Below, piece after piece: positions 18,265-26,509 of a stretch of DNA of 64,000 nt (positions within the stretch are counted from its first letter, which is position 1; each line of letters begins with the position of its first letter). The stretch lies in assembly GCF_027111335.1 (NCBI RefSeq), contig NZ_CP114288.1, forward strand, positions 2,542,001 through 2,606,000, in the 5' to 3' direction. The stretch is from Flavobacterium aquiphilum. Its GTDB lineage: Bacteria; Bacteroidota; Bacteroidia; Flavobacteriales; Flavobacteriaceae. The notes under the pieces are model-generated. The model worked only from the letters and a program-made list of their open reading frames with translations, ran no database searches and was not told the origin of the DNA. Position numbers and translations under genes: made by a program.

Positions 18265-19809
18265 ATGACTACCAATAGAACCCGCAATTCCATAAGGAAT
18301 TCTGTCACGGCCTTATTTGGACAGGCGGTAACGATTATATTAAATTTTATTGTACGAACCATTTTTATAAAAACATTAGGGATAGCCTATCTTGGGATCA
18401 ATGGATTGTTTACCAATATACTTTCGGTACTGTCTTTTGCAGAAGTTGGATTTGGAACGGCTATTATTTATGCTATGTACGCTCCATTGGCGTGTAGAGA
18501 CGAAGTAAAGGTTTCGAAATTAATGAATTATTATGCTAAGGTTTATGAAATAATTGGCGCCTTTATTTTTATTTTAGGATTAGTATTGATTCCCTTTTTA
18601 AGTTTTTTTATTAATGATTTGTCACAATTGCCGCAAGAGTTGCCGCCTTTATGGATTGTATATCTACTTTATTTATTTAATACCTCCCTCAGTTATTTTT
18701 TTAACTATAAGAGATCTTTACTAATTGCAAGTCAAAATGGACACCTTGATTCTTTGAATCAACTTTACATCAATATTGTAAAGGGGGTTTTACAAATAGT
18801 TACCTTGTTGGTTTTTCATAGCTTCTTGATTTTTTTGATTATTCAAATTCTGTGTACTTTTTTAGGTAATTATTTGATTTCAAGGAAGGCAGATAAGCTG
18901 TTCCCATATTTAGCAGTACATAAAGAAAAAAAAATTGATAAAAAAGATAAGGACGATTTAAGAAAAAACGTTTTTGCTATGGCATTTAGTAAATTAGGAT
19001 CTGTGGTAATTACAGGAGTTGATGATTTACTTATTTCAAAGTTTGTTGGAATTATTGCGATGGGAATTTATTCTAATTATTTATTGTTGACCAATACCAT
19101 CAGAATTGTTTTTATTCAGATGCTCTTACCTATTACTGCAAGTGTTGGCAACTATGTTGCTGAGAAAACAGAAGACGAATCTCATAGTTTTTTTAAAAAA
19201 TTATTTTTTATCAATGCTTATTTTGCCATTTGCTGTTTTATTGCCTTAAGTACTTTGGTGAATCCTTTTATCTATTTGGTATGGGGTAAAGAGTATGTTT
19301 TTTCAGCTTTAATTACATTTTTAATCACGTTCAATTTCTATTTAGATAGAATGCGAACAACTTCCCAAATTTTCATAGATGCCAAAGGTCTTTTTAGACC
19401 TATTAAATGGAAGTCTTTGTTTGAAGCAGTTATTAACTTGTCTTTTTCTTTCTATTTTATTTTAGTCTCAAAATGGGGAATTGAATCAGTGATTGTAGCA
19501 ACAATGATCAGTAATATATCGACAAATATTTGGTGGGAGCCTTATGTGGTTTTTAAATATGGTTTTAAACGGAATGTGTCAACATATTATTTAGCAATTA
19601 TAAAATACACTGCTGCTTTGGCCATAGCCTATTTGATTACCAGATATGTGCAGTCTTTTTTTTCAGTTCGCTTTGGAGGCTTTGTTGCTAAAGGAGCAGT
19701 CTCTGTTATCATTCCTAATATCATACTGTTTGTACTCTTTAAGAATACCGTTGAGTTTAAGTATTTTAAAAATTTGATACAAAATATAATGAATAAAAAA
19801 TTATGGTAA
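18265..19809 (+). CDS. Wzx-like flippase (oligosaccharide repeat-unit transporter)
   Basis: Moves the completed lipid-linked repeat across the inner membrane. The 514 residues hold about 14 hydrophobic segments. The N-terminus SVTALFGQAVTIILNFIVRT followed by TLGIAYLGINGLFTNILSV is typical of the polysaccharide-biosynthesis (PST) family. A charged loop, KEKKIDKKDKDDLRKN, separates the two halves. The gene begins 10 bases after the acyltransferase and overlaps the next acyltransferase by 7 bases. It is the only flippase in the window, so it presumably serves the whole locus. Confidence 0.92.
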   Translation: MTTNRTRNSIRNSVTALFGQAVTIILNFIVRTIFIKTLGIAYLGINGLFTNILSVLSFAEVGFGTAIIYAMYAPLACRDEVKVSKLMNYYAKVYEIIGAFIFILGLVLIPFLSFFINDLSQLPQELPPLWIVYLLYLFNTSLSYFFNYKRSLLIASQNGHLDSLNQLYINIVKGVLQIVTLLVFHSFLIFLIIQILCTFLGNYLISRKADKLFPYLAVHKEKKIDKKDKDDLRKNVFAMAFSKLGSVVITGVDDLLISKFVGIIAMGIYSNYLLLTNTIRIVFIQMLLPITASVGNYVAEKTEDESHSFFKKLFFINAYFAICCFIALSTLVNPFIYLVWGKEYVFSALITFLITFNFYLDRMRTTSQIFIDAKGLFRPIKWKSLFEAVINLSFSFYFILVSKWGIESVIVATMISNISTNIWWEPYVVFKYGFKRNVSTYYLAIIKYTAALAIAYLITRYVQSFFSVRFGGFVAKGAVSVIIPNIILFVLFKNTVEFKYFKNLIQNIMNKKLW

Positions 19810-20342
19810 AAAGACTATTCAAGAAATTGATTTTTCATTTTTTTAAGATGTTGTTAATTCCTTTGGACGGGAGATTTCCTAGAATCTATATGAGGATGTA
19901 TAATATAGTTCTGGCCATGATGGGGGTGAAAATGAACGGAACCCCCAGATATATTTCTACCCATGTCAGGTTTGATGATTTTGAAAAGATCCATCTTTCA
20001 GAGCGAGTTGTAATTTCTGAAAAAGTAATTTTATTAACACACGATTACTCAGTAACGACTGGACTGATGGCATTAGGAAATACACCTAAAACAGATATTG
20101 CATTTATCAAAGAAATAAAAATAGGGAATAATGTTTTTATTGGAATGGGGGCAATAATACTACCAGGAACAGTTATTAATGACAATGTTGTAATTGGAGC
20201 AGGTAGTGTTGTGAGAGGAACCATTGAAACTGATTCTATTGTTATTGGCAATCCTGGACAAGTAATAGGGAAATTGTCAGAAAAGAGTCAAAAATGGGAA
20301 TCACAGTTAGCACAGTCCTCTATACAAATTGATAAAAAATAA
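19803..20342 (+). CDS. acyltransferase with hexapeptide repeats
   Basis: A 179-residue sugar O-acetyltransferase candidate. After a basic start (MVKRLFKKLIFHFFKMLLIP) come IHLSERVVISEKVILLTHDY, with a conserved THDYS that is likely the active-site His region, and then IKIGNNVFIGMGAIILPGTV and IGAGSVVRGTIETDSIVIGN, classic left-handed beta-helix turns. It overlaps the 3' end of the flippase gene by 7 bases and ends 2 bases before the next glycosyltransferase gene. It is the second of three acyltransferases in this operon. Confidence 0.85.
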   Translation: MVKRLFKKLIFHFFKMLLIPLDGRFPRIYMRMYNIVLAMMGVKMNGTPRYISTHVRFDDFEKIHLSERVVISEKVILLTHDYSVTTGLMALGNTPKTDIAFIKEIKIGNNVFIGMGAIILPGTVINDNVVIGAGSVVRGTIETDSIVIGNPGQVIGKLSEKSQKWESQLAQSSIQIDKK

Positions 20343-20344
20343 TT

Positions 20345-21436
20345 ATGAGATTATTAATTATAGGTCCATTTCCAGAACCAATTAACGGCTGTTCGTTGGC
20401 AAATGAAGTTCTTTTAAAACAAGCAAAGTTGCATAAGAACATTTCTGTTAATTATATTGATACAAATTCAAGAGAAATTTCTTCTAAACATGTTGGTATG
20501 TTTTCTTTTACTAAAGTATTTTCTTTTATTAAAACATATAAGAGTATATTTTATATTAATAAAGCAGATGTAGTTTATATTACTCCAGGGCAAACTTTTT
20601 ATGGTGTTGTAAAATATATGCCTTTTTTTTTAAACTGTTTATTATTTGGAAAACCGTACCTCATTCATATTCATGGGAATCATTTAGGAAATGAATATAA
20701 ATCATTGCAAGGATTTAGAAGGTACTTATTTTCAATATTTTTAAAAAAAGCTTCTGCGGGTATTGTCCTTTCAGATTACTTAAAAAGTAATTTCGAGGGC
20801 TTACTTAATCCGGAAAAAATCTTTATTGTTGAAAATTTTGCCCAAGATGATTTAGTCCAGGAAGTACAAATAGAGAAACCTAAAGATATGCTCAGACTTC
20901 TTTATTTAAGTAATCTAATGGAAGAAAAAGGAATTATAGATTTTCTTGATTGCTTGATTCTTCTTAAAGAAAATAAGATTCTTTTTACAGCTGATATAGC
21001 TGGTAATGTCGAGGATAAATGCGATTTTGTAATACGTAATAAATTTAAAGAGCTACAAGGACATATAAAGTACCATGGTGTGGTCACGGGAATACAAAAA
21101 AAAGATCTTCTCGAGAAGGCCAATATTTTTATACTGCCAACATATTATCGTATGGAAGGTCAACCCATTTCCATAATTGAGGCTATGGCTACCGGAAATA
21201 TTATTCTGACTACTAATTTTTCTGGAATACCAGATATTGTTAGTAGAGCAAACGGATATTTCATTCAGCCTAAAAACCCCAAGAATATATATGATAGATT
21301 GTTAGAGATTAATCAGGATTTGGCTAAAAACATTGATAGTTTCAGCTATACAAATATGGAGTATGTTAAATCTAATTTTACTGAAAATCAGTTCTCTAAT
21401 AAAATTATAAAACTTGTTCAGCAGCTTTTACAATGA
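20345..21436 (+). CDS. glycosyltransferase, GT4 family
   Basis: A 363-residue GT-B enzyme. The start LLIIGPFPEPINGCSLANEV is characteristic of one GT4 group. YLIHIHGNHLGNEYKS, GIVLSDYLKSNFEGLL, LYLSNLMEEKGIIDFLDCL, KYHGVVTGIQKKDLLEKANI and the donor-site segment YRMEGQPISIIEAMATGN, followed by TTNFSGIPDIVSRANGYFI, all appear in order. The donor and acceptor are unknown. It starts 2 bases after the preceding stop and its end overlaps the following acetyltransferase gene by 4 bases. Confidence 0.9.
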   Translation: MRLLIIGPFPEPINGCSLANEVLLKQAKLHKNISVNYIDTNSREISSKHVGMFSFTKVFSFIKTYKSIFYINKADVVYITPGQTFYGVVKYMPFFLNCLLFGKPYLIHIHGNHLGNEYKSLQGFRRYLFSIFLKKASAGIVLSDYLKSNFEGLLNPEKIFIVENFAQDDLVQEVQIEKPKDMLRLLYLSNLMEEKGIIDFLDCLILLKENKILFTADIAGNVEDKCDFVIRNKFKELQGHIKYHGVVTGIQKKDLLEKANIFILPTYYRMEGQPISIIEAMATGNIILTTNFSGIPDIVSRANGYFIQPKNPKNIYDRLLEINQDLAKNIDSFSYTNMEYVKSNFTENQFSNKIIKLVQQLLQ

Positions 21437-21990
21437 AAGGTATAATGAAAGTTCGTTTGGATTTATTTAATTCTAAAATAGGCCTTAACAGAGGGGCTTC
21501 AACCGCAAAAGAAATTTCGTGGTACTTGGTTAAGACTTTATTTTTTTTATCTCCTATTCCCTATCCTTCTTTTTTTAAAGTGATTTTGTTGAACTTTTTT
21601 GGTGCTAAGACCGGTAAAGGTATAGTAATAAAACCAAGGATTAATATCCACTTTCCTTGGAAACTTGTAATCGGCGATCATGTTTGGATAGGAGAGGAGG
21701 TTTCTCTTTTAAACTTTGAATTATTGACTATTGGCAGCCATGTTTGTATTAGTCAAAGAGTTTTTATTTGCGGAGGTAATCATGATTATAAAGATCCTGC
21801 TATGGCTTATCGAAACGGACCAATAACTCTTGAAGATGGGAGTTGGGTTGGTGCTTGTGTATTTGTTGGACCAAACGTTGTAATCGGAAGCAATACAGTT
21901 GTGTCAGCTGGATCCATTGTGACACAATCATTGCCTGAAAATGGAATTTATAAAGGAAATCCGGCGGTATTTATTAAATCGCGTTGGTAA
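21433..21990 (+). CDS. WcaF-like colanic-acid-type acetyltransferase
   Basis: A 185-residue hexapeptide acetyltransferase resembling WcaF. Motifs in order: GAKTGKGIVIKPRINIHFPW, LVIGDHVWIGEEVSLLNFE, LTIGSHVCISQRVFICGGNH with the conserved GGNHDY, and WVGACVFVGPNVVIGSNTVV, ending KGNPAVFIKSRW. It overlaps the glycosyltransferase before it by 4 bases and is the last gene before a 459-base gap, so it may end the first transcriptional block. It probably acetylates a sugar of the repeat unit, which is inferred from family and location. Confidence 0.9.
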   Translation: MKGIMKVRLDLFNSKIGLNRGASTAKEISWYLVKTLFFLSPIPYPSFFKVILLNFFGAKTGKGIVIKPRINIHFPWKLVIGDHVWIGEEVSLLNFELLTIGSHVCISQRVFICGGNHDYKDPAMAYRNGPITLEDGSWVGACVFVGPNVVIGSNTVVSAGSIVTQSLPENGIYKGNPAVFIKSRW

Positions 21991-22449
21991 TAATTTTTAA
22001 ACAATTTCATTAGAAAAGGCTGGGGATTCCTAACGAATTTCATTCCTGAATACTACTGTTGTTCTGTCCCTGGTGATTAACAAATCTTATTTTTTAATTG
22101 TTTTTTGACTAAATCATTTTATTGTCTTTAAAGTGTTTGCCGTTTTCCATATCGAAAATCATTTTCTCTCCTTTACTATTTTTTGTCTCCTAATCTATTA
22201 GCCACGGTCCAATAGACGCTTTGTTATTGCTCTAAAAAAAGGTTTCAGTTTTTGAAGTTTTGAGCCACAGTATGGCATTTTACAATTTTGATCGCTTTTC
22301 CTGTGATCAAAGAGGCTGTATTATTTTGAGCAAATGGTTAGGTAAACGTAAAATAATCAGGTTGCTTTTTTCAGTATAGTAGATTGTTGTACCCTTTCTG
22401 CTATGTCTTTTTATGCTAATATTTTTCATTTAATCTAAATAAATAATTT
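21991..22449. other. intergenic gap inside the polysaccharide locus
   Basis: A 459-base break between two otherwise tightly packed blocks. No supported open frame, repeat or strong terminator was found. It may hold a second promoter for the genes from 22450 onward, but no convincing -33/-7 pair was recognised. The length could reflect a cassette junction, because the following gene is linked to a scar at its 3' side. Confidence 0.45.
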
Positions 22450-23220
22450 ATGAAAGTTTCCATTATTACTATTTGTTATAATAGAAAAGCAACTATTGCG
22501 GATTCTATTAATAGTGTTTTGTCTCAGGATTATTCTGATATTGAGTATATTGTTATTGACGGAAATTCAACTGACGGTACAAAAGATGTTATCGAATCTT
22601 ATGCGGATAGCATTAGTAAGTATTTATCCGAGCCAGATAACGGTATGTACGATGCGCTCAACAAAGGATTGGCTCTCGCAACTGGAGATATAATAGGATT
22701 AATGCATTCAGATGATGAGTTTTATGATTCAAAGGTTGTTTCACAAATTGTTAAAACCTTTAGTGATAATCCTATGACTGAAGGAATTTACGGTAACGGT
22801 ATTTATGTTTCAAATGATAGTAAAGAGCGTTTGATCAGGAATAGGATTGGCGGTAATTATAAATTTGAAAATTTAAAAAAAGGGTGGTTGCCTTTGCATC
22901 CTACGGTTTATTTGAAGCGGGAGACGATTAATAAATATGGAGTTTACAATCTGGACTTTAAAATAGCTTCGGATACAGAGTTTTTACTCCGCTATTTGTT
23001 CAAATACAAAATTAAGATGACTTACAATAACAGCTATATGGTTAAGATGAGAATGGGAGGATTAAGTACCAGCTACAAGAGGGCATATGAGATTCTGTTG
23101 GAGGATTGCAGAATTTACAGGCACCACGGTTTAGATTCTATTAAAGTAGTTCTTTCGAAAAAGATGCTTGCTTTGAAACAATATATTCGTCCCCAAGAGT
23201 TGGTTATTTCAGAATCATAA
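22450..23220 (+). CDS. glycosyltransferase, GT2 family (WcaE-like)
   Basis: A 256-residue GT-A enzyme. The N-terminus KVSIITICYNRKATIADSIN, then SQDYSDIEYIVIDGNSTDGT and SEPDNGMYDALNKGLALATG, is typical of the WcaE/WbbD-like GT2 group. The DxD-type metal site is in HSDDEF. GWLPLHPTVYLKRE and FKIASDTEFLLRYLFKY follow. No membrane segment is seen, so it acts at the cytoplasmic face. It is separated from the previous genes by 459 bases and is followed by a degenerate second copy of its own 3' end. Confidence 0.93.
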   Translation: MKVSIITICYNRKATIADSINSVLSQDYSDIEYIVIDGNSTDGTKDVIESYADSISKYLSEPDNGMYDALNKGLALATGDIIGLMHSDDEFYDSKVVSQIVKTFSDNPMTEGIYGNGIYVSNDSKERLIRNRIGGNYKFENLKKGWLPLHPTVYLKRETINKYGVYNLDFKIASDTEFLLRYLFKYKIKMTYNNSYMVKMRMGGLSTSYKRAYEILLEDCRIYRHHGLDSIKVVLSKKMLALKQYIRPQELVISES

Positions 23221-23240
23221 GTTTTTTGGTAAGAAATTAT

Positions 23241-23490
23241 TTGCAAAAAGCTTCACATACAACGTTTTTACTCCGTTATTTGTTAAAATATAAAGTCAAG
23301 ATAACTTGCAATAACTCCTGTATGGCAAGTTGAGAATGGGAAGATTAAATATCAGGTAGAAGATAACATATAAAATTCTATTGGGGCATTACAGAATTTA
23401 TGGATGCCCTATTTTAGATTCTATTAAAGAAATGGTTGCTTTGAAATATTGTATTTGTCCGCAAGATTTGCTTACCCCAAAATCATAAGT
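23241..23490 (+). pseudogene. degenerate second copy of the GT2 3' end
   Basis: Bases 23241-23490 align with about 22955-23221, the end of the glycosyltransferase gene. Shared runs include ACTCCG(C/T)TATTTGTT, GAGAATGGGA(G/A)GATTAA and TTTAGATTCTATTAAAG, and the stop with its flank, AATCATAAGT. The copy has small deletions and in-frame stops and cannot make a protein. The divergence indicates an old duplication or the leftover tail of a related gene replaced by recombination. Confidence 0.85.
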
Positions 23491-23535
23491 CCGGTTTTAG
23501 TTAAAACAGCAATATCTCTCAAAGCATCATCAGTA

Positions 23536-23988
23536 ATGAAAAAAAGTCCCCGTTTTTATTGTGAAAAAGTAATCCTCCTGATCTTTATTTCTTTGGTTTT
23601 ACTGTTTATCTTTTATTATTCATGGTTGCCCGATTCTTCTTTAAGAACCGAAACCTATTTGCCAATTTGGCTTGTTGATTGGAGTAATCACTATTACAAC
23701 TTACGAACAGCTATTCCTTTTATTCCATTAGGTTTTTTATTGGAGGCTTGGACTTTTACAATTAAAAAAAAACATAAGCATAAGAAAAATTGCCTCTCAA
23801 TGACAATACGGAATTTAGGCATTTCGGCTCTAATTGTTAGTATAGCTGAAGGTGGCCAGTTTTTAGTTTTATACCGAAATCCTGATTATCGGGATATAAT
23901 ATTTGGAATACTGGGAAGTATTTTAGGAGCCGGCACATTTTATTTTATAAAAACAACAACAAAATTATTTTTCTTGAACAATGCGTAA
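23536..23988 (+). CDS. VanZ-like membrane protein
   Basis: A 150-residue inner-membrane protein. The open frame extends up to 23449, but that part lies in the glycosyltransferase scar, so the ATG at 23536 (MKKSPRFYCEKVILLIF) is taken as the start. Four hydrophobic segments are visible: about residues 12-30, the region of TAIPFIPLGFLLEAW, ISALIVSIAEGGQFLVLY and IIFGILGSILGAGTFYF. The short conserved patch with EGGQ and RNPDYRDIIFGILG is typical of VanZ-like proteins. Their molecular function is not established; in polysaccharide loci they are found beside initiating transferases. It overlaps the next gene by 8 bases. Confidence 0.78.
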   Translation: MKKSPRFYCEKVILLIFISLVLLFIFYYSWLPDSSLRTETYLPIWLVDWSNHYYNLRTAIPFIPLGFLLEAWTFTIKKKHKHKKNCLSMTIRNLGISALIVSIAEGGQFLVLYRNPDYRDIIFGILGSILGAGTFYFIKTTTKLFFLNNA

Positions 23989-25381
23989 CAGACATAAATT
24001 TACCTTTATTTTTTGCTGTATCTTACTTGATTTACTAGCGATGTTTATAGGCCCATTGATTTATTTGAATTCTGCCAAAGAAAATCATATAAATTGGAAT
24101 GAATTCCTATCAAACAATATGTTTATGATTTCAATTATCAGTTGGTTATTACCTACTTTATATTTTAGGTTATATCAATTAGATAGTATTTTTAGTTTAG
24201 AGGTTTTTTATAGAAACACATGGCATAGTTGCATCATTCAATGTTTTCTATGGTATAGTTATCTTTTTCTTTTTCAAGATGATTCACAATATTCGATAGT
24301 GAGTAGTGCTAATCTTTTTCAATTGACTTTTCTGATTTCATACATGGTTGCCTCAAGAGCCTTGTTTACTGTTATTTTAACAAAAATGAAACGATGGGTA
24401 AAAAAGCCTATGAATGTTGCTATATGGGGATTTAATAGGACTAGCATAGAACTGGCTTCACAGCTTGAAACAAATTCATATTTTGTTAATTTTTTAGGTA
24501 TTTTAAATAATAAAGCCGATTTGCAATACAGGGATAAAGAAGAATTTAGTTTGGCTCTTGTGAATGGAATACATAATGCGTCTTTAGATAAGATTGACGA
24601 AATGTATGTAGTTGCCAAACCTGACTATATAAAAGATCTAAACTCTTATTTTGAATTAGCCGATAAGTATTGTATGCGATTAAAATTTGTACCTGATTTT
24701 TCTATGCTTTCAAGAGGTCAATTTAGTACTACTAATTTTAACAATTTTCATGTAATTAGACCAAGATTTGAACCTCTTCAAAATGCTTATAACAGATTAA
24801 TTAAAAGAATATTTGATATTGTTTTTAGTTTGGCTGTAATTATTTTGATACTTTCTTGGCTCTATCCTCTAATGGGAATTATCATTAAAAAACAAAGTAA
24901 AGGACCTGTTTTATTTAAGCAACTTAGAACCGGAAAAAAGAATAAAACTTTTTGGTGCTACAAGTTTCGAAGTATGAAGAATAACGCGGTAAGTGATATT
25001 CAGCAAGCACGAAAAAACGATGATAGAGTTACCCCCATAGGCAAATTTATGCGACGTACAAGTATCGATGAGATGCCTCAGTTTTTTAATGTGTTATTAG
25101 GAGATATGAGTGTTGTAGGACCAAGACCTCATATGATTAAGCATACTGAGGATTACAATGAACAGGTGAATAACTTTATGGTACGACATTTTGTTAAGCC
25201 CGGTATCACCGGTTTGGCTCAAGTATCTGGTTTTAGAGGTGAAATTACCGATGTTTCTGATATTAAGAGAAGAGTTGATGCAGATATTCATTATTTACAA
25301 AATTGGAGTTTAGCTAAAGATATTAAAATTTGTTTTTTAACCGTGTTTAATTCCCTTAAAGGTGACGATAAAGCTTTTTAA
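23981..25381 (+). CDS. undecaprenyl-phosphate sugar-1-phosphate transferase (WcaJ-like)
   Basis: Starts the repeat unit by moving a sugar phosphate, usually glucose or galactose, from its UDP form onto undecaprenyl phosphate. The 466 residues have an N-terminal block of hydrophobic segments (residues 10-130), a soluble Rossmann-like domain around VAIWGFNRTSIELASQLE, a further membrane helix at IFDIVFSLAVIILILSWLYP, and the C-terminal catalytic domain with FKQLRTGKKNKTFWCYKFRS, RRTSIDEMPQFFNVLLGDMS, VVGPRPHMIKH and KPGITGLAQVSGFRG. Overlap with the VanZ-like gene suggests joint translation. This is the only initiating enzyme visible in the locus. Confidence 0.93.
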   Translation: MRNRHKFTFIFCCILLDLLAMFIGPLIYLNSAKENHINWNEFLSNNMFMISIISWLLPTLYFRLYQLDSIFSLEVFYRNTWHSCIIQCFLWYSYLFLFQDDSQYSIVSSANLFQLTFLISYMVASRALFTVILTKMKRWVKKPMNVAIWGFNRTSIELASQLETNSYFVNFLGILNNKADLQYRDKEEFSLALVNGIHNASLDKIDEMYVVAKPDYIKDLNSYFELADKYCMRLKFVPDFSMLSRGQFSTTNFNNFHVIRPRFEPLQNAYNRLIKRIFDIVFSLAVIILILSWLYPLMGIIIKKQSKGPVLFKQLRTGKKNKTFWCYKFRSMKNNAVSDIQQARKNDDRVTPIGKFMRRTSIDEMPQFFNVLLGDMSVVGPRPHMIKHTEDYNEQVNNFMVRHFVKPGITGLAQVSGFRGEITDVSDIKRRVDADIHYLQNWSLAKDIKICFLTVFNSLKGDDKAF

Positions 25382-25397
25382 CCCTTAAATATTTATT

Positions 25398-25586
25398 ATG
25401 ATAATCACTTATTACTTTGCAGGTTTGTTATCAGGTGTTTCTATTGCTTCTTTTTTCATTGGTAAAGAATTGTATCGATACTATATTAAGAACAAAGTTC
25501 AGGAAAAGAAAATACACCGCTTATTGAAATTGAATGAAAAAATTAAAAACTCTTTACTGGTTGACTATGCAGAAAATCAAGGTTAA
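25398..25586 (+). CDS. small single-pass membrane protein, unknown
   Basis: A 62-residue protein with one hydrophobic segment (residues 4-22, YYFAGLLSGVSIASFFIG) followed by a basic, coiled-coil-like tail (LYRYYIKNKVQEKKIHRLLK). The start is ATG, 16 bases after the stop of the sugar transferase gene, so it is probably co-transcribed. No family could be named. It could be a small membrane helper of the export machinery, but nothing in the sequence proves this, and it might also be a chance frame; position and coding-like composition favour a real gene. Confidence 0.55.
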   Translation: MIITYYFAGLLSGVSIASFFIGKELYRYYIKNKVQEKKIHRLLKLNEKIKNSLLVDYAENQG

Positions 25587-25722
25587 TGAATCGTATTGTT
25601 TTTTTAATCAACCATTTGGGACTATTAAATAGGTTGAAAAGAACAGTGAATTTTGCACCCTGTTATAAAAATCTATCGTCTGTTAATCTCATAAAGTATT
25701 TTTTACCATCAAATTTCATAAA

Positions 25723-26502
25723 ATGAATACATCCAGTTATTTTACTATTTTTTTTGCATTTTTTTTTGCATTCTTTTTTCAGTCATGTGCTAACAAAAAA
25801 GATATCTTATATTTTCAAGATGCTTCAAAATATGCCTCTGTACCAGTTGTACAAGCGGAGACTTTGATACAGCGTAATGATATTTTGAGTATCTCAGTAG
25901 GTGCTTTAGTCCCTGAAACGGCCTCACTTTACAATATCCAAAATCTAGGAAACGGTCTTGCTTCGCAAAACATAGAGACAATAAAGCTCCAAGGGTATTT
26001 AGTTTCTGACCAAGGGAAAATCGTTTTTCCGGTATTAGGAAAAATTTCAGTCCAGGGAATGACTGTAGCGGCTTTAGAAGAGCATCTTAAAAAACTCTTG
26101 GAAGAGGGGGGGCATTTAGTTAATCCAACAGTGAGTGTGCGTATTTTGAACGCTAAAGTAACCATTTTGGGCGAAGTGAACCGGCCAGGAACATTTTCTT
26201 TTTTGGAACAGTATGTTTCTGTACCACAAGCTCTTGGGTATGCGGGAGATCTCACAATTAATGGCAAACGCAATGATATTTTGTTAATCAGAGAATCAGA
26301 GGGCGTAAGGACAATCACGCATGTTGATTTGACAACTGCCAGTTGGATGAATGATCCAAAGTACAGGATTAAGCAAAACGACGTATTGGTGATTAATCCA
26401 AATAACCCAAAGATTAAAACAGCCGGATATGTGGGAAATACCAGTGTAATATTAACAATTGCTTCCCTAATACTAAGTTCTATTGTTTTATTAACCCGAT
26501 AA
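25723..26502 (+). CDS. wza: polysaccharide export outer-membrane lipoprotein, Wza family
   Basis: Forms or contributes to the outer-membrane channel for the polymer. The 259 residues start with a lipoprotein signal: a hydrophobic run of Phe and Ala, then QSC with Cys22 as the lipidation site. DILYFQDASKYAS is typical of the Bacteroidota version. The polysaccharide-export domain covers about residues 45-130 (LIQRNDILSISVG to KIVFPVLGKISVQGMTVAAL), and a SLBB domain follows (VTILGEVNRPGTFSFLEQYV, VPQALGYAGDLT). A C-terminal hydrophobic helix (residues 236-257) would span the membrane. It lies 8 bases upstream of the Wzc kinase gene. Confidence 0.93.
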   Translation: MNTSSYFTIFFAFFFAFFFQSCANKKDILYFQDASKYASVPVVQAETLIQRNDILSISVGALVPETASLYNIQNLGNGLASQNIETIKLQGYLVSDQGKIVFPVLGKISVQGMTVAALEEHLKKLLEEGGHLVNPTVSVRILNAKVTILGEVNRPGTFSFLEQYVSVPQALGYAGDLTINGKRNDILLIRESEGVRTITHVDLTTASWMNDPKYRIKQNDVLVINPNNPKIKTAGYVGNTSVILTIASLILSSIVLLTR

Positions 26503-26509
26503 TTGATTT

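Noticed and set aside
23449..23535. N-terminal extension of the VanZ-like protein
   Set aside because: This part lies in the decayed glycosyltransferase copy; ATG 23536 gives a normal VanZ-like start.
25929..26318. 129-codon open frame antisense to wza
   Set aside because: Shadow of a gene with clear SLBB and lipobox features.
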